Origin: Kitasatospora humi
GTDB lineage: Bacteria > Actinomycetota > Actinomycetes > Streptomycetales > Streptomycetaceae
Reading direction: 5' to 3'
Length of the DNA: 64,000 nt
Assembly: GCF_020907985.1 (NCBI RefSeq)
Contig: NZ_JAJJPA010000001.1
Coordinates: forward strand, 434,001 to 498,000
Position numbers and translations under genes: made by a program. Positions 24,773 to 35,305 of this stretch are shown here, one piece after another. How positions within the stretch are numbered: the first letter of the stretch is position 1; each line of letters begins with the position of its first letter. The notes beneath the pieces are model-generated. The model searched no databases and was not told the origin of the DNA. It was given only the letters and a program-made list of their open reading frames with translations.

Positions 24773-25609
24773 TCAGCCGGCCGCTCGCTTCGCACCGATC
24801 CACGCGCCCAGCCGCATCGCCGGCCCGGTGCCCTGGAGGCCGAGTGTGGTCACCGCGGCGCCGGCCACGCAGTCCAGCAGATAGTGGTTAGCCGTACCCA
24901 TCACCACGACGGCGATGGTCGGCGGGTAGATCAGACCGAAGAGTCGTATCACGCGGTTGCGGCCGTGGCGGAAGATCAGCAGTCCGCACCACAGGGCCCA
25001 GCCCACGTGGAGGCTCGGCATCGCCGCGTAGTCGTTGGTCATGTCGGCGAGCCCCTTCGGCACCCCGCCGCCGCTCCACCAGCCGATCGAGGCGTGCTGG
25101 GCCAGCACGTCCACGAACCCCGACGAGCTGTCGAGCAGTCGTGGAGGCGCGGTCGGGAACGCCACGAACCCGACCAGCCCCAGAGCCGTCGTCAGCAGCA
25201 GCCAGGTGCGGGCGTGGGTGTAGTGCGCGCGGCGGTAGCGCCACAGCCAGATCAGTACCACCGCCGTGATCGCGTAGTGCAGCAGGGAGTAAACGTAGTC
25301 GGCTGGTGCGCCCAGCCAGGAGTGCTCCGCGAAGGCGCGGTTGAGCCAGTGTTCCGGACTCAGATCCAGCGCCCGCTCGATGGCGAGCAGACGCCGTCCG
25401 TGCTGCTGTGCCTGCGAGCGGTTGTCGCCGGCCAGCAGCCGGCTCCCGTCGTAGGCCGCGTACACCAGCAGCAGCAGTTCCCACCGTCCGCGGCGCCACC
25501 ACCGCCGCCGCGCGTCCTCCGGGAGCAGCGCGGGTAACGGTGAGGCCTCCCCGTCGGGGGTCTTGTCAGTGGCGCGGCCGGGCCGGGCGTAGTCGTTCTT
25601 CAGTGTCAT
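24773..25609 (-). CDS. PAP2 family membrane phosphatase / inositolphosphotransferase-like
   Basis: The product is 278 aa with about six hydrophobic segments (for example LLLVYAAYDGS, YAITAVVLIWLW, TWLLLTTALGLVGFVAF, and the C-terminal IAVVVMGTANHYLLD). It has FPTAPPRLL, the conserved AMPSLHVGWALWCG (phosphatase motif 2 Ser-x-His) and TANHYLLDCVAGA (motif 3 with His and Asp). This is the PAP2_3 branch, related to inositol phosphorylceramide synthase-type enzymes; a lipid phosphate or phosphatidylinositol substrate is likely. The ATG overlaps the stop of a tiny upstream frame (ATGA). Confidence 0.88.
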   Translation of the reverse strand: MTLKNDYARPGRATDKTPDGEASPLPALLPEDARRRWWRRGRWELLLLVYAAYDGSRLLAGDNRSQAQQHGRRLLAIERALDLSPEHWLNRAFAEHSWLGAPADYVYSLLHYAITAVVLIWLWRYRRAHYTHARTWLLLTTALGLVGFVAFPTAPPRLLDSSSGFVDVLAQHASIGWWSGGGVPKGLADMTNDYAAMPSLHVGWALWCGLLIFRHGRNRVIRLFGLIYPPTIAVVVMGTANHYLLDCVAGAAVTTLGLQGTGPAMRLGAWIGAKRAAG

Positions 25610-25701
25610 CCCCGCCCGGAGCGCGCGTGCTGCACGGTCGCCCGTGGATCCAGGTGCTGATGGCCCGTCAAGGGCTCATCGGTGCCGAACCGGATCTCCA
25701 T
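25606..25701 (-). CDS. Candidate 31-aa peptide coupled to the PAP2 gene
   Basis: ATG 25701 follows an AGGGGAGCGGGGAAG region and the frame ends at TGA overlapping the PAP2 ATG. It reads MEIRFGTDEPLTGHQHLD and continues with charged residues; no known family. It may be a real small protein or a leader that couples translation. GC-rich third positions are consistent with coding but the frame is too short to prove it. Confidence 0.4.
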   Translation of the reverse strand: MEIRFGTDEPLTGHQHLDPRATVQHARSGRG

Positions 25702-27738
<2,037 letters not shown>

Positions 27739-27748
27739 CGGGCGGCGA

Positions 27749-27784
27749 GTCGGCCCCGGTGCGCAACCGCGCACCGGGGCCGAC
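27749..27784. terminator. Perfect 16-bp hairpin between guaB1 and the chitinase gene
   Basis: Arms 27749-27764 and 27769-27784 pair perfectly around a 4-base AACC loop, 10 bases after the guaB1 stop. Being between convergent genes it can serve both. Confidence 0.88.
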
Positions 27785-27799
27785 CGCTTGGCGGCAACC

Positions 27800-29536
27800 T
27801 CAACCGGCGTACGTCGCCCACAGCTTGGAGAACTGGTACGGCGTCTGCGGGATATTGGTGCACTTGAACAGCGCACCGGTGCAGGCGTTGCCGTCCCGGG
27901 TGACCTCCCAGAAGGAGAGCTCGCCGAGGTGGTTCTGCTGGGCGAAGGTCAGCAACTGCTGCGCGTCGGCGGCGCCGAACACTTCGTCCGCGTTGTCGTT
28001 CTGTCCCAGCATCGGGGTGACGCCGACCATCGCCCAGGTCTGCGCGGTGGACAGGTTCGGCCAGACCCCGGCGATCTGGGCCCGGGTCGACTGGGCCGAC
28101 TGGATCGCGTAACCACCCATCCGGCCGGCCGGGTCGGGGGCTTCGGTGTCGCCGAAGTCCATCGCCATCACATTGACCGCGTCCACCGCCGCACCGGCGG
28201 CCTTGGCGGACTGCAGCACGTAGACGCCGTCGCCGGTCAGGCCGCTGGGCAGCACCGGCAGGGTCAGTGAGACCTTGAGGTCCCGGCCCTTGGCCCGCTG
28301 GGTGGCCTGCACGGCGGCGATCGCGGCCGACCGGCGGTCGATCGAGGCGTGGTCCGAGACCGCCGCGCCCTCGATGTCGAAGTCGATCCGGTCCAATCCG
28401 TAGGCGTCGACGACCTTCTGGTACTGGGCGGTCAGGCTCGGCACATCGGCGCAGGACTGGGCGAGTTCGGTGCCGTTGGCCCCGCCGAAGGACGGGCGGA
28501 TGTCGCCGCCGGTGGCGCGCAAGGCATCGAAGTCGGCCTTGTCCCAGGCCGTTCCCGGATCGTAGGCGTTGAACCAGCTGGCCGTGCAGGCGGTGGTTCC
28601 GTTGACGATGAAGCCCAGCGAGAACTGCTTGAGGCCGGTGGTGGCCGCGATCCGGGTGAGGTCGGGCGTCGGGTAGGCGCCCAGGTCGACGAAGGGCGCG
28701 GCCACGCCGGCCGTGCTGCCGCCGCCCGCCACACCGGTGACGGAGGCGGACTGCGCGGACTCGTTGCCGGCCGCGTCATAGGCGGTGACGGTGAAGCTGT
28801 GGGTGCTGCCCGCCAGCAGCCCGGACACCGTGGCGCTGGTTCCCCCGGTGGTTGACGCGACCACCGTGCCGCCCTCGTGGACCCGGTAGCCGGCCACCCC
28901 GACGTTGTCCGTCGACGGCTGCCAGCTGAGGGTGACGGCGCCCGGGCCGGCACCCGAGACCGTGACACCGCTGGGCACGCTGGGCGGGGTGGTGTCCATC
29001 GGACCGCCGGCACAGGGCTGGTCGTTGATCAGGCAGTCGACCGGCAGCGCCGGGGTACCACTGCTGCTCGCGTCCATCCCGACCACCGGGGCCGAGGCGC
29101 CTGGGGCGAGCGGCGTGGCCCAACTCGGCGAGGTGATGGTGTAGTGACCGTTGTTGCCGGTCAGCGTGCCGTTCCAGGCGCTGCCGCCGATGGTCTCGCC
29201 GGCCGGCAGATCGAAGGTGATCGCCCAGGAACTCACCGTCGCGTTGGTGTGGTTGGTCACGGTGAAGTCCAACTCGAAGCCGCTCGACCAGCTTTGTGGC
29301 GACGAGGCGATGGCGACCAGCCCGGAGACGCCACCACCGGCCCCGGCAGCGGGGACTCGGCCGTCGGTCCGGGGTGCGGAGAGTCCGACACCGGCCCGGG
29401 GTGCGGAGAGTCCGGCACCGGCCCGGGCCGGGGAGACTCCGCCGTCGGCCTGGGCGGTGGCCGGGAGGGAGAGCGGCAGCACGGCTCCGGCCAGCAGGGT
29501 GGTGGTCACGAAGGCGGGCAGGGTGACGCGCCTCAT
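27800..29536 (-). CDS. Secreted GH18 chitinase with CBM2 and FnIII domains
   Basis: The product is 578 aa. A signal peptide fits residues 1-30 or so (MRRVTLPAFVTTTLLAGAVLP, with an Ala-rich end). A carbohydrate-binding module 2-like domain follows (SWSSGFELDFTVTNHT, WAITFDLPAGETI), then a fibronectin III domain (PSGVTVSGAGPGAVTLSWQP, YRVHEGG) and a GH18 barrel from about 290. The catalytic D-x-D-x-E is IDFDIEG with Glu389 as acid. It breaks down chitin outside the cell. ATG 29536 has GGAGGA upstream. The extension to 29620 is excluded. A DasR-type site lies upstream. Confidence 0.93.
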   Translation of the reverse strand: MRRVTLPAFVTTTLLAGAVLPLSLPATAQADGGVSPARAGAGLSAPRAGVGLSAPRTDGRVPAAGAGGGVSGLVAIASSPQSWSSGFELDFTVTNHTNATVSSWAITFDLPAGETIGGSAWNGTLTGNNGHYTITSPSWATPLAPGASAPVVGMDASSSGTPALPVDCLINDQPCAGGPMDTTPPSVPSGVTVSGAGPGAVTLSWQPSTDNVGVAGYRVHEGGTVVASTTGGTSATVSGLLAGSTHSFTVTAYDAAGNESAQSASVTGVAGGGSTAGVAAPFVDLGAYPTPDLTRIAATTGLKQFSLGFIVNGTTACTASWFNAYDPGTAWDKADFDALRATGGDIRPSFGGANGTELAQSCADVPSLTAQYQKVVDAYGLDRIDFDIEGAAVSDHASIDRRSAAIAAVQATQRAKGRDLKVSLTLPVLPSGLTGDGVYVLQSAKAAGAAVDAVNVMAMDFGDTEAPDPAGRMGGYAIQSAQSTRAQIAGVWPNLSTAQTWAMVGVTPMLGQNDNADEVFGAADAQQLLTFAQQNHLGELSFWEVTRDGNACTGALFKCTNIPQTPYQFSKLWATYAG

Positions 29537-29611
29537 GGGCGGGTCCTCCTCGGGGTGGGGCAGGGCACGGGGGCGCCCTGCCAGGGACGGTGAAGGAGCG
29601 TGCCGGCGACA

Positions 29612-29641
29612 GCACCACATTGGTCGAGACCAATGTGGTGC
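29612..29641. promoter_or_regulatory. 30-bp palindrome with DasR (dre)-like core
   Basis: Two 14-base arms are perfectly complementary around GA. The central TGGTCGAGACCA (29621-29632) matches the DasR-responsive element TGGTCTAGACCA known upstream of streptomycete chitinase genes, except for one base. It lies 76-105 bases before the chitinase start codon. DasR is a GntR repressor released by GlcNAc-derived phosphosugars. Confidence 0.85.
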
Positions 29642-29707
29642 GTCAATACGGCGGCGGCGCCCAGGCCGGCCTGATATCCCGTCACCGCGCCGAAGCCCAC
29701 GGATCGT

Positions 29708-30562
29708 TCAGAGCGCTCCGGCGTCCCGTGCGGTCCAGACCGAGGGGAAGAGCGGCCGCCAGCCCAGCTCCGCCCGGATCCGGGCGGTGGAGACCACGCC
29801 CTGCCAGGGGTCCCCGTCCACCCGGCCCACCGCGTCCGCCGGTTGCGGCACGCCGTGCCGCTGGTGCAGCTCGAAGGCCGAGATCGGCGCGTCGCCCATC
29901 ACGTTGTAGGCCCGGCCGGCCGCGTGCGGCGTGCTCAGCGCCCGCCAGAGCGCCAGGCTCACGTCCGCGTGGTGCACCACCGGCAGCCGCTTGTGAGCCG
30001 GCCAGGTCGCCGCCCGCTGCACCGCGTCCCGCAGGTGGCTGTCGCCCTCGCCGTAGACGAAGGCCGGACGCACCACGGTCAGGCCCAGTGCCGGGTCCAA
30101 CTCCCGCATCGCCAGCTCGGCCTGCGCCTTGGAAGCGGCGTAGGCGCCGAGCTGTGGACCGGGCGCCAGCTCGTCATCCTCCTGCGCCGGTCGGCCCAGG
30201 CCGCCGGCGTACACCAGGTTGGTGCTGGTCTGCACGAACCTGGTCACCCCCGCCGTCAGCGCCTGCCGCGCCAGCTCCACCGCCGCGTCGCGGTTCACCT
30301 GGAAGGCTTCGGCATCCGGCACACCCCGGAAGGCGGCGGCCACGTTCACCACCGAGTCGGCCCCGACCAGCGCCCTCGCCCGGACGTCCGCGTCCCGCAG
30401 ATCACCCTCCACCAGCTCGACGCCCAGCCGGGCCAGCGCCTCGGCCCGCGCGGCATCCCGCACCAGCACCCGCACCGCGTCGGCGCCGGCCCACCGGGCC
30501 AGCCGCGGCACGAACCGCCGACCGACCTGACCCGTCGCGCCGGTCACCAGAATCCTCGCCAT
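29708..30562 (-). CDS. NAD(P)-dependent epimerase/dehydratase family protein
   Basis: The product is 284 aa. Extended SDR: ILVTGATGQVG at 4-14 (GxxGxxG), VEGDLRDADV, SVVNVAAAFRG, and TSTNLVYAGG...AYAASKAQAEL with the YxxxK-like catalytic YAASK. The substrate is unknown. It diverges from the HTH regulator at 30745 with 182 bases between, the classical layout for a regulator and its target. Confidence 0.87.
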   Translation of the reverse strand: MARILVTGATGQVGRRFVPRLARWAGADAVRVLVRDAARAEALARLGVELVEGDLRDADVRARALVGADSVVNVAAAFRGVPDAEAFQVNRDAAVELARQALTAGVTRFVQTSTNLVYAGGLGRPAQEDDELAPGPQLGAYAASKAQAELAMRELDPALGLTVVRPAFVYGEGDSHLRDAVQRAATWPAHKRLPVVHHADVSLALWRALSTPHAAGRAYNVMGDAPISAFELHQRHGVPQPADAVGRVDGDPWQGVVSTARIRAELGWRPLFPSVWTARDAGAL

Positions 30563-30744
30563 GAGCCCTCCACAAGCCCCGGACCGCTGCCCGGCACCGT
30601 CCGCCGGACACGGCAACCACAGTGCCGACGCGGCCCGGAGGGCGGCAGAGACCTGCTGAGCAGCGGCTCGGCGAACCTGGGACTGGCAATCCCCGGATGA
30701 ACCCACCCTGGATCGCCGGGACGGCCCACCGGCATCCTGGGACC

Positions 30745-31596
30745 ATGACGGACCGCACGGAACTCGCCGACTTCCTCAGCCGCTGCCGCGCCCGGCTGGC
30801 TCCCACCGACGTGGGGCTGGCGCCCGGGACCCGGCGCCGCACCCCGGGGCTGCGCCGCGAGGAGGTGGCCCAACTGGCCGGACTCTCGGTGGACTACTAC
30901 GCCCGCCTGGAGCAGGCCCGCGGGCCGCAGCCCTCCCCGCAGCTGCTCGTCGCCCTGGCCCGCGCCCTGCGACTGACCGAGGACGAGCGCAACCACCTGT
31001 TCCACCTGGCCGGCCACGAACCGCCGCGCACCCGGCGCACGCTCACCCACCTCCAGCCGGCCCTGCTGCTCATCCTGGACCGCCTGCACGACACCCCGGC
31101 GCAGGTGGTCTCCCGGCTGGGCGACGTGCTGGCGCAGAACCGGATGGCCGTCGCGCTGTTCGGCGACCGCAGCCAACTGCCACCCCGCGAACGCAACGTG
31201 ATCTGGCAGTGGTTCACCGACCCGACCAGCCGCGAGCGGTTCGCGGGAGCAGAGCACGACGAACTGGCCCGCAGCCATGTGGCCAACCTGCGGGCGATCC
31301 GCGCGGCCCAGCCGGACGACCCCGAGGCGGCCGAGCTCGTCGACGAACTGCTTGCGGTCAGCGAGGAGTTCGCCCGGATGTGGGCTCGGCACGAGGTGGC
31401 CCGCCGGCGCGACGGTCGCAAGACCGTGCTGCATCCGGTGGTGGGCCCGATCGAAGTCGACTGCGAGGTGCTCTGCGGTGCGCGGGACGGCCAACTGCTG
31501 CTGGTCTACACGGCCCGACCTGGCAGCGAGTCGGCCGGCCGGTTGGAGTTGCTACGCGTGCTCGGCTCGCAGCAGATGACCGAGAGCCGGCTCTGA
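30745..31596 (+). CDS. HTH transcriptional regulator with MmyB-like C-terminal domain
   Basis: The product is 283 aa. The N-terminal XRE helix-turn-helix has TPGLRREEVAQLAGLSVDYYARLEQARGPQPSPQLLVALARAL (about 32-75), typical of MmyB-type regulators. The C-terminal ligand-binding PAS-like domain has GDVLAQNRMAVALFGD, NVIWQWFTDP and GDGRKTVLHPVVG-like sequence. MmyB relatives bind a lipid-like ligand. It probably controls itself and the divergent SDR. Its 3' end overlaps the convergent adenylating-enzyme gene by 45 bases. Confidence 0.9.
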   Translation: MTDRTELADFLSRCRARLAPTDVGLAPGTRRRTPGLRREEVAQLAGLSVDYYARLEQARGPQPSPQLLVALARALRLTEDERNHLFHLAGHEPPRTRRTLTHLQPALLLILDRLHDTPAQVVSRLGDVLAQNRMAVALFGDRSQLPPRERNVIWQWFTDPTSRERFAGAEHDELARSHVANLRAIRAAQPDDPEAAELVDELLAVSEEFARMWARHEVARRRDGRKTVLHPVVGPIEVDCEVLCGARDGQLLLVYTARPGSESAGRLELLRVLGSQQMTESRL

Positions 31597-33204
31597 CGGC
31601 GCCGGCTGTGCCTGCGACGGCTCCGGCTGGGCGGGGTTCTCCCGCGCGATCCGGGAGAGCTCGCGGCGCGAGAGCTTTCCGGTGCTGCTCAGGGGCAGGG
31701 TGGGCAGGGCTACCAACTGCTCGGGCAGCTTGCGGCGTTCCAACCCGCACTGCTCCTCCAGGAAGTGGTTGAGCTCGGTGAGGGTCGGGGCCGGGTGGTC
31801 CTGCTGCGGCACCACGCAGACGCAGAGCCGCTCGCCCAGGTCCTCGTCCGGCACCGGCACGCAGACCGCCTCGGCCAGCGCGGGGTGCGCGGCGGCGTGC
31901 CGCTCCACCTCGGCCAGGCTGATCGAGTAGCCGCCGCGTTTGATCAACTGGCTGTTGCGTCGCAGTAGTCGCAGCCGACCGTCGTGGCCGATCAGCCCGT
32001 GGTCGCCGGTCCGCACCCAGCCGTCCGCGTCCCGGTTGCGGGCATCCAACTCCGGCGCGCCGACATAGCAGAGCGGGGTCATCGGCCCGCGTGCCCACAG
32101 CTCCCCGGCGGCGCCGGCCGGAAGCGGGCCACCCTGTTCGTCGCGGACCTCGAAGTCGCAGACGGCCGGGTCCGGGTGGTCCAGCACGGTGGTCTCGGCA
32201 CGTGCGGTGCGGTACTCGCCACGGCAGTTGACACCGTCGGAGGAGCCGTAGACGTTGCTCACCGGGCGGCCGAACCGTTCCAGGGCGGCGGCGAGGGCTC
32301 CGGCCGGCAGCTCGTCGGCGCTGGCGATCACTGCCCGCAGGCTGCTCAAGTCCTCATCGGCGCAGGGTGGTTGCGCGGTCATGCGGCGTAGGGTGGTGGC
32401 CACCCCGAAGAGGTGGGTCACCCGGTGCTCGGTGATCGCCCGCAGCGCGGTGACCGGGTCGAAGCGGTCGAGCAGGACGAGGGTGGCGCCGTGGCGGTAC
32501 AGCGACACGGCGCCGAGCGAGCCGTAGGACGCCGACAGCGGGACCAGGACGAGGCAGCGGGGTGCCGGTTCGCCGTCGTAGACCGCCTGGAGGTAGTTGC
32601 CGCGGCCGCCGCCCATGGCGTTGTGCGAGTAGGCGACCATCTTGGGCTCGGCCTCGGAGCCGGAGGAGACCAGGATCCGGGCCGGTGCGTCGGGATCGGC
32701 GGCCGGCGCGGCGGCGGCGCTCTCTTGCTGGTCGAGGAGTCGGCCAGGGGTCAGGACCGCCCTCAGGTGGGGCAGGCCGGCGGTGTCGAGCGGCCCGGTG
32801 GTGATCAGGGCGGTGGCTCGGGAGCGGGCCAGCAGCGAGCGGGCCTCGCTGCTGCCGGGACCGGCCGGGAAGGTCAGCGCCACCGATCCGAGGCGGGCGG
32901 CGGCCAGTTCGGCGGCCAGCGCCGGCCATCCGTTCGGCAGCCGAATGGCGACGATCTCCCGGTCACGCACCCCGGCTGCCGCCAGTGCACCGGCGAACCG
33001 GCCGACCCAGTGGTCGAGTTGGACGTAGCTGAGGGTGCTGTCGGGCTGGATCACCGCATCCCGGTCGGGGTGGGCCAGGACGCGCCGGCGGAACAGCCGG
33101 TAGATGTCGGTGTCCAGGTAGTGGCCGTCGGCCGACCAGGCGCGGCGCAGGGCGGTCGGAACGAGGTCCGGGAGGGCGAGGCCTTGGCGGGAGGTCCAGC
33201 TCAT
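31552..33204 (-). CDS. Class I adenylate-forming enzyme (acyl/aryl-CoA ligase-like)
   Basis: The product is 550 aa. ANL superfamily layout: an atypical A3 loop SSGSEAEPKMVAYSHNAMGG in place of TSGTTGxPKG, A5 NVYGSSDGVN, A7 WVRTGDHGLIGHDGRLRLLRR, hinge then GGYSISLAEVE, and the A10 lysine in LPLSSTGKLSRREL. No carrier-protein domain is attached. It would activate a carboxylic acid as an acyl-AMP for transfer to CoA or a carrier. The start at 33204 has GGAG at fitting distance; ATG 33216 is the alternative. It is followed upstream by the CoA transferase gene on the same strand (163-bp gap), suggesting a shared pathway. Confidence 0.88.
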   Translation of the reverse strand: MSWTSRQGLALPDLVPTALRRAWSADGHYLDTDIYRLFRRRVLAHPDRDAVIQPDSTLSYVQLDHWVGRFAGALAAAGVRDREIVAIRLPNGWPALAAELAAARLGSVALTFPAGPGSSEARSLLARSRATALITTGPLDTAGLPHLRAVLTPGRLLDQQESAAAAPAADPDAPARILVSSGSEAEPKMVAYSHNAMGGGRGNYLQAVYDGEPAPRCLVLVPLSASYGSLGAVSLYRHGATLVLLDRFDPVTALRAITEHRVTHLFGVATTLRRMTAQPPCADEDLSSLRAVIASADELPAGALAAALERFGRPVSNVYGSSDGVNCRGEYRTARAETTVLDHPDPAVCDFEVRDEQGGPLPAGAAGELWARGPMTPLCYVGAPELDARNRDADGWVRTGDHGLIGHDGRLRLLRRNSQLIKRGGYSISLAEVERHAAAHPALAEAVCVPVPDEDLGERLCVCVVPQQDHPAPTLTELNHFLEEQCGLERRKLPEQLVALPTLPLSSTGKLSRRELSRIARENPAQPEPSQAQPAPSEPALGHLLRAEHA

Positions 33205-33367
33205 GGGGGGCTCCATGGATCAGGGGTGCGGGCCCGGCCGGTCATCGCACTGCCGGACCCGGCCAGGTGGCGAACTGCGGGGGACGGCCCGCCGGTTGTC
33301 GAACCGCCGGGGGTGGACCCGTCGACTGTCGGACTGCGAGGTCGGGCACGAACCGGCGGGGCGGCCG

Positions 33368-35014
33368 TCAGGTGTGGAACTCCCAGGGCGCCCGGGGCAG
33401 TACGCAGCGGTCGTGATGGAGCGCGGCGGCGAACCGGGGGTCGGCGGCCAACTCCTCGGGAGCGACGGCTGCGAAGCGGGCCGCAGGTGCGTCGGCCGGG
33501 GTCGCCGTGTCCAGCAGGGCGATGGCGGCGGAGAAGAGCGAGGAGTCCACGCGTTGCCCGAGCCCGCTGCCGGCCCGAGCCACCAGGGCGGCCAGCACCC
33601 CGGTGGCGCTGATCAGGCCGCCGAAGACGTCGGTGATGGTCAGTAGCGCGGGGGCGACCGGCCGTCCGGGCGGCGTCACCAGCGCGGCCAGGCCGCTGTA
33701 CGCCTGCACCAGGTAGTCGGTGCCGACGGGCAGGAGAGCACCGCTCGAGGTGCCGCCCTCGGTGTCGACGAGTCCGCCCCAGCCGGACGCGCAGGCGTGC
33801 ACCAGGCCCGGGTGCTCGGCCGACAGCTGCGCGGGGTCGAGCCCGAAGGCCTCCGCCTTGCCAGGGGCCAGGTTGTGCAGGAACACCTCGGCACCGGCGA
33901 TCAGTTCACGGATCGCCCGGCGTCCCGCCGACGAGCGCGGGTCGGCCTCGACCACCCGCTTGGTCCGGTTGAGCGCGTGGAACCTGGCCGACACCTCTCC
34001 CACCATCGGCGGCACTCCGCGCGACGGGTCCCCGCCCAGCGGCTCGACGCGGATCACCTCGGCGCCGAGCCGCGCCAGGAGGTGCCCGACCAGGGGGCCT
34101 TGCAACCGGCGGGTCATCTCGACCACCACCAGGCCGGCCAGCGGGGCGCCATCGGCCGATGCCGCCGGCAGCGGTGAACCGGGCCCGGGAACGCCCTCGA
34201 TCCGCCACGGCGGCGGCCGGTAGCCGCTGGGACCGTGCGCGCGCACCGGAACGATCGACACCCCGACCGCCGTGGCTGCCCGGCTCAGTTGGCAGTAGCT
34301 CAACTGCCGCGTTGCCATGTCGAGTTCGGCTGGCAGTGAGCAGCTCCCGGTGGCGAAGCGGAGTTGGAACGGCGGCCAGCCCTGCCCGACCACCGGCCGG
34401 GCCACCCCGAGGCCGCTCCAGAACGCCAGCCACTGCCCGGGGTCCAGTGCCTCGATTTCGAACCGCACCCCGTCGGCGCTGGTGAACGGTGGAGGTCCGT
34501 CGTCCGCCCGAGTGGGCTCGGGCGGATCGTCCGCCGTCGCCGCCGCCAGGTACTGGCCGACCGCGAGCAGCGCGGCACCCGCCACCGAGGTGCGGACCCG
34601 GCGCGCCTGGCCGCCACGCAGAACGGCGAGGCGAGCGGCCAACAGACCCTGCACGGCCAGCACTCCGGCCGCCGCACTCGCGTACTCGATGCCCAGGGGC
34701 CGTGCTGCGCCGTACCGCCGCCCGTGCACGGCGGCCAACCCGCAGGCCGCCTGCACGTCAGCCTCGCTCGCCAGCGGCATCGCCACCGGGCCGGCCCAGT
34801 CGAGCGCACAGGTCACGGCGTCTGAGCCGCTGCCCAACGTCAACCGTGCCGGTGCGGAGGACCGGTGATGCTCGATCAGTCTCGCGCCGAGCAACTGGAG
34901 CAGGTGGATCGCCAGTCGGAGGGGGAGGCCGCGACCCGTGGCCGTCAGGGTGACTCCGGTCAGTGGTGCGGTGGTGCCGGTCGCGGCGGGGCGGAGCAGC
35001 GTGTCCTCGCGCAT
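33368..35014 (-). CDS. CaiB/BaiF-type CoA transferase, tandem domain
   Basis: The product is 548 aa, longer than the usual 380-420 aa single-domain enzymes. The C-terminal half carries the family marks: LAGLVVVEMTRRLQGPLVGHLLARLGAEVIRVEP, FHALNRTKR, and AEVFLHNLAPGKAEAFGLDPAQL. The catalytic-Asp region appears as SGWGGLVDTEGG. The N-terminal half repeats the fold weakly (PLTGVTLTATGRGLPLRLA, LLGARLIEH). Type III CoA transferases move CoA between carboxylates. With the adjacent adenylating enzyme it suggests a CoA-bound acid pathway. It diverges from the DUF6777 gene. Confidence 0.85.
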   Translation of the reverse strand: MREDTLLRPAATGTTAPLTGVTLTATGRGLPLRLAIHLLQLLGARLIEHHRSSAPARLTLGSGSDAVTCALDWAGPVAMPLASEADVQAACGLAAVHGRRYGAARPLGIEYASAAAGVLAVQGLLAARLAVLRGGQARRVRTSVAGAALLAVGQYLAAATADDPPEPTRADDGPPPFTSADGVRFEIEALDPGQWLAFWSGLGVARPVVGQGWPPFQLRFATGSCSLPAELDMATRQLSYCQLSRAATAVGVSIVPVRAHGPSGYRPPPWRIEGVPGPGSPLPAASADGAPLAGLVVVEMTRRLQGPLVGHLLARLGAEVIRVEPLGGDPSRGVPPMVGEVSARFHALNRTKRVVEADPRSSAGRRAIRELIAGAEVFLHNLAPGKAEAFGLDPAQLSAEHPGLVHACASGWGGLVDTEGGTSSGALLPVGTDYLVQAYSGLAALVTPPGRPVAPALLTITDVFGGLISATGVLAALVARAGSGLGQRVDSSLFSAAIALLDTATPADAPAARFAAVAPEELAADPRFAAALHHDRCVLPRAPWEFHT

Positions 35015-35305
35015 CGAATTCTCGTCCTGGCGACTGAAGGTTGTCCTGGTGGCAGAGAGCCCTGGGGTGCGCGGGGTGGAAGTGATCCCTGCGCTCTGTG
35101 TGACGACACTATCACGACAGGTGACGACCTTGATCGACGCGGCTGCCGGGATGGGCGATCACCACGGAGCCCGGCGCCGCCGAGCGGCGCATGGTCGGGC
35201 AGTGCGCCGCTTCAGCTGGGTGCGCTCGCGGCGGGAGCGTGCCCGGTGGCCCGTTCAACGCAGCAGCGGTTGCGAGGGTGCTGGGACGCACGGGGAGAAT
35301 GGGGC

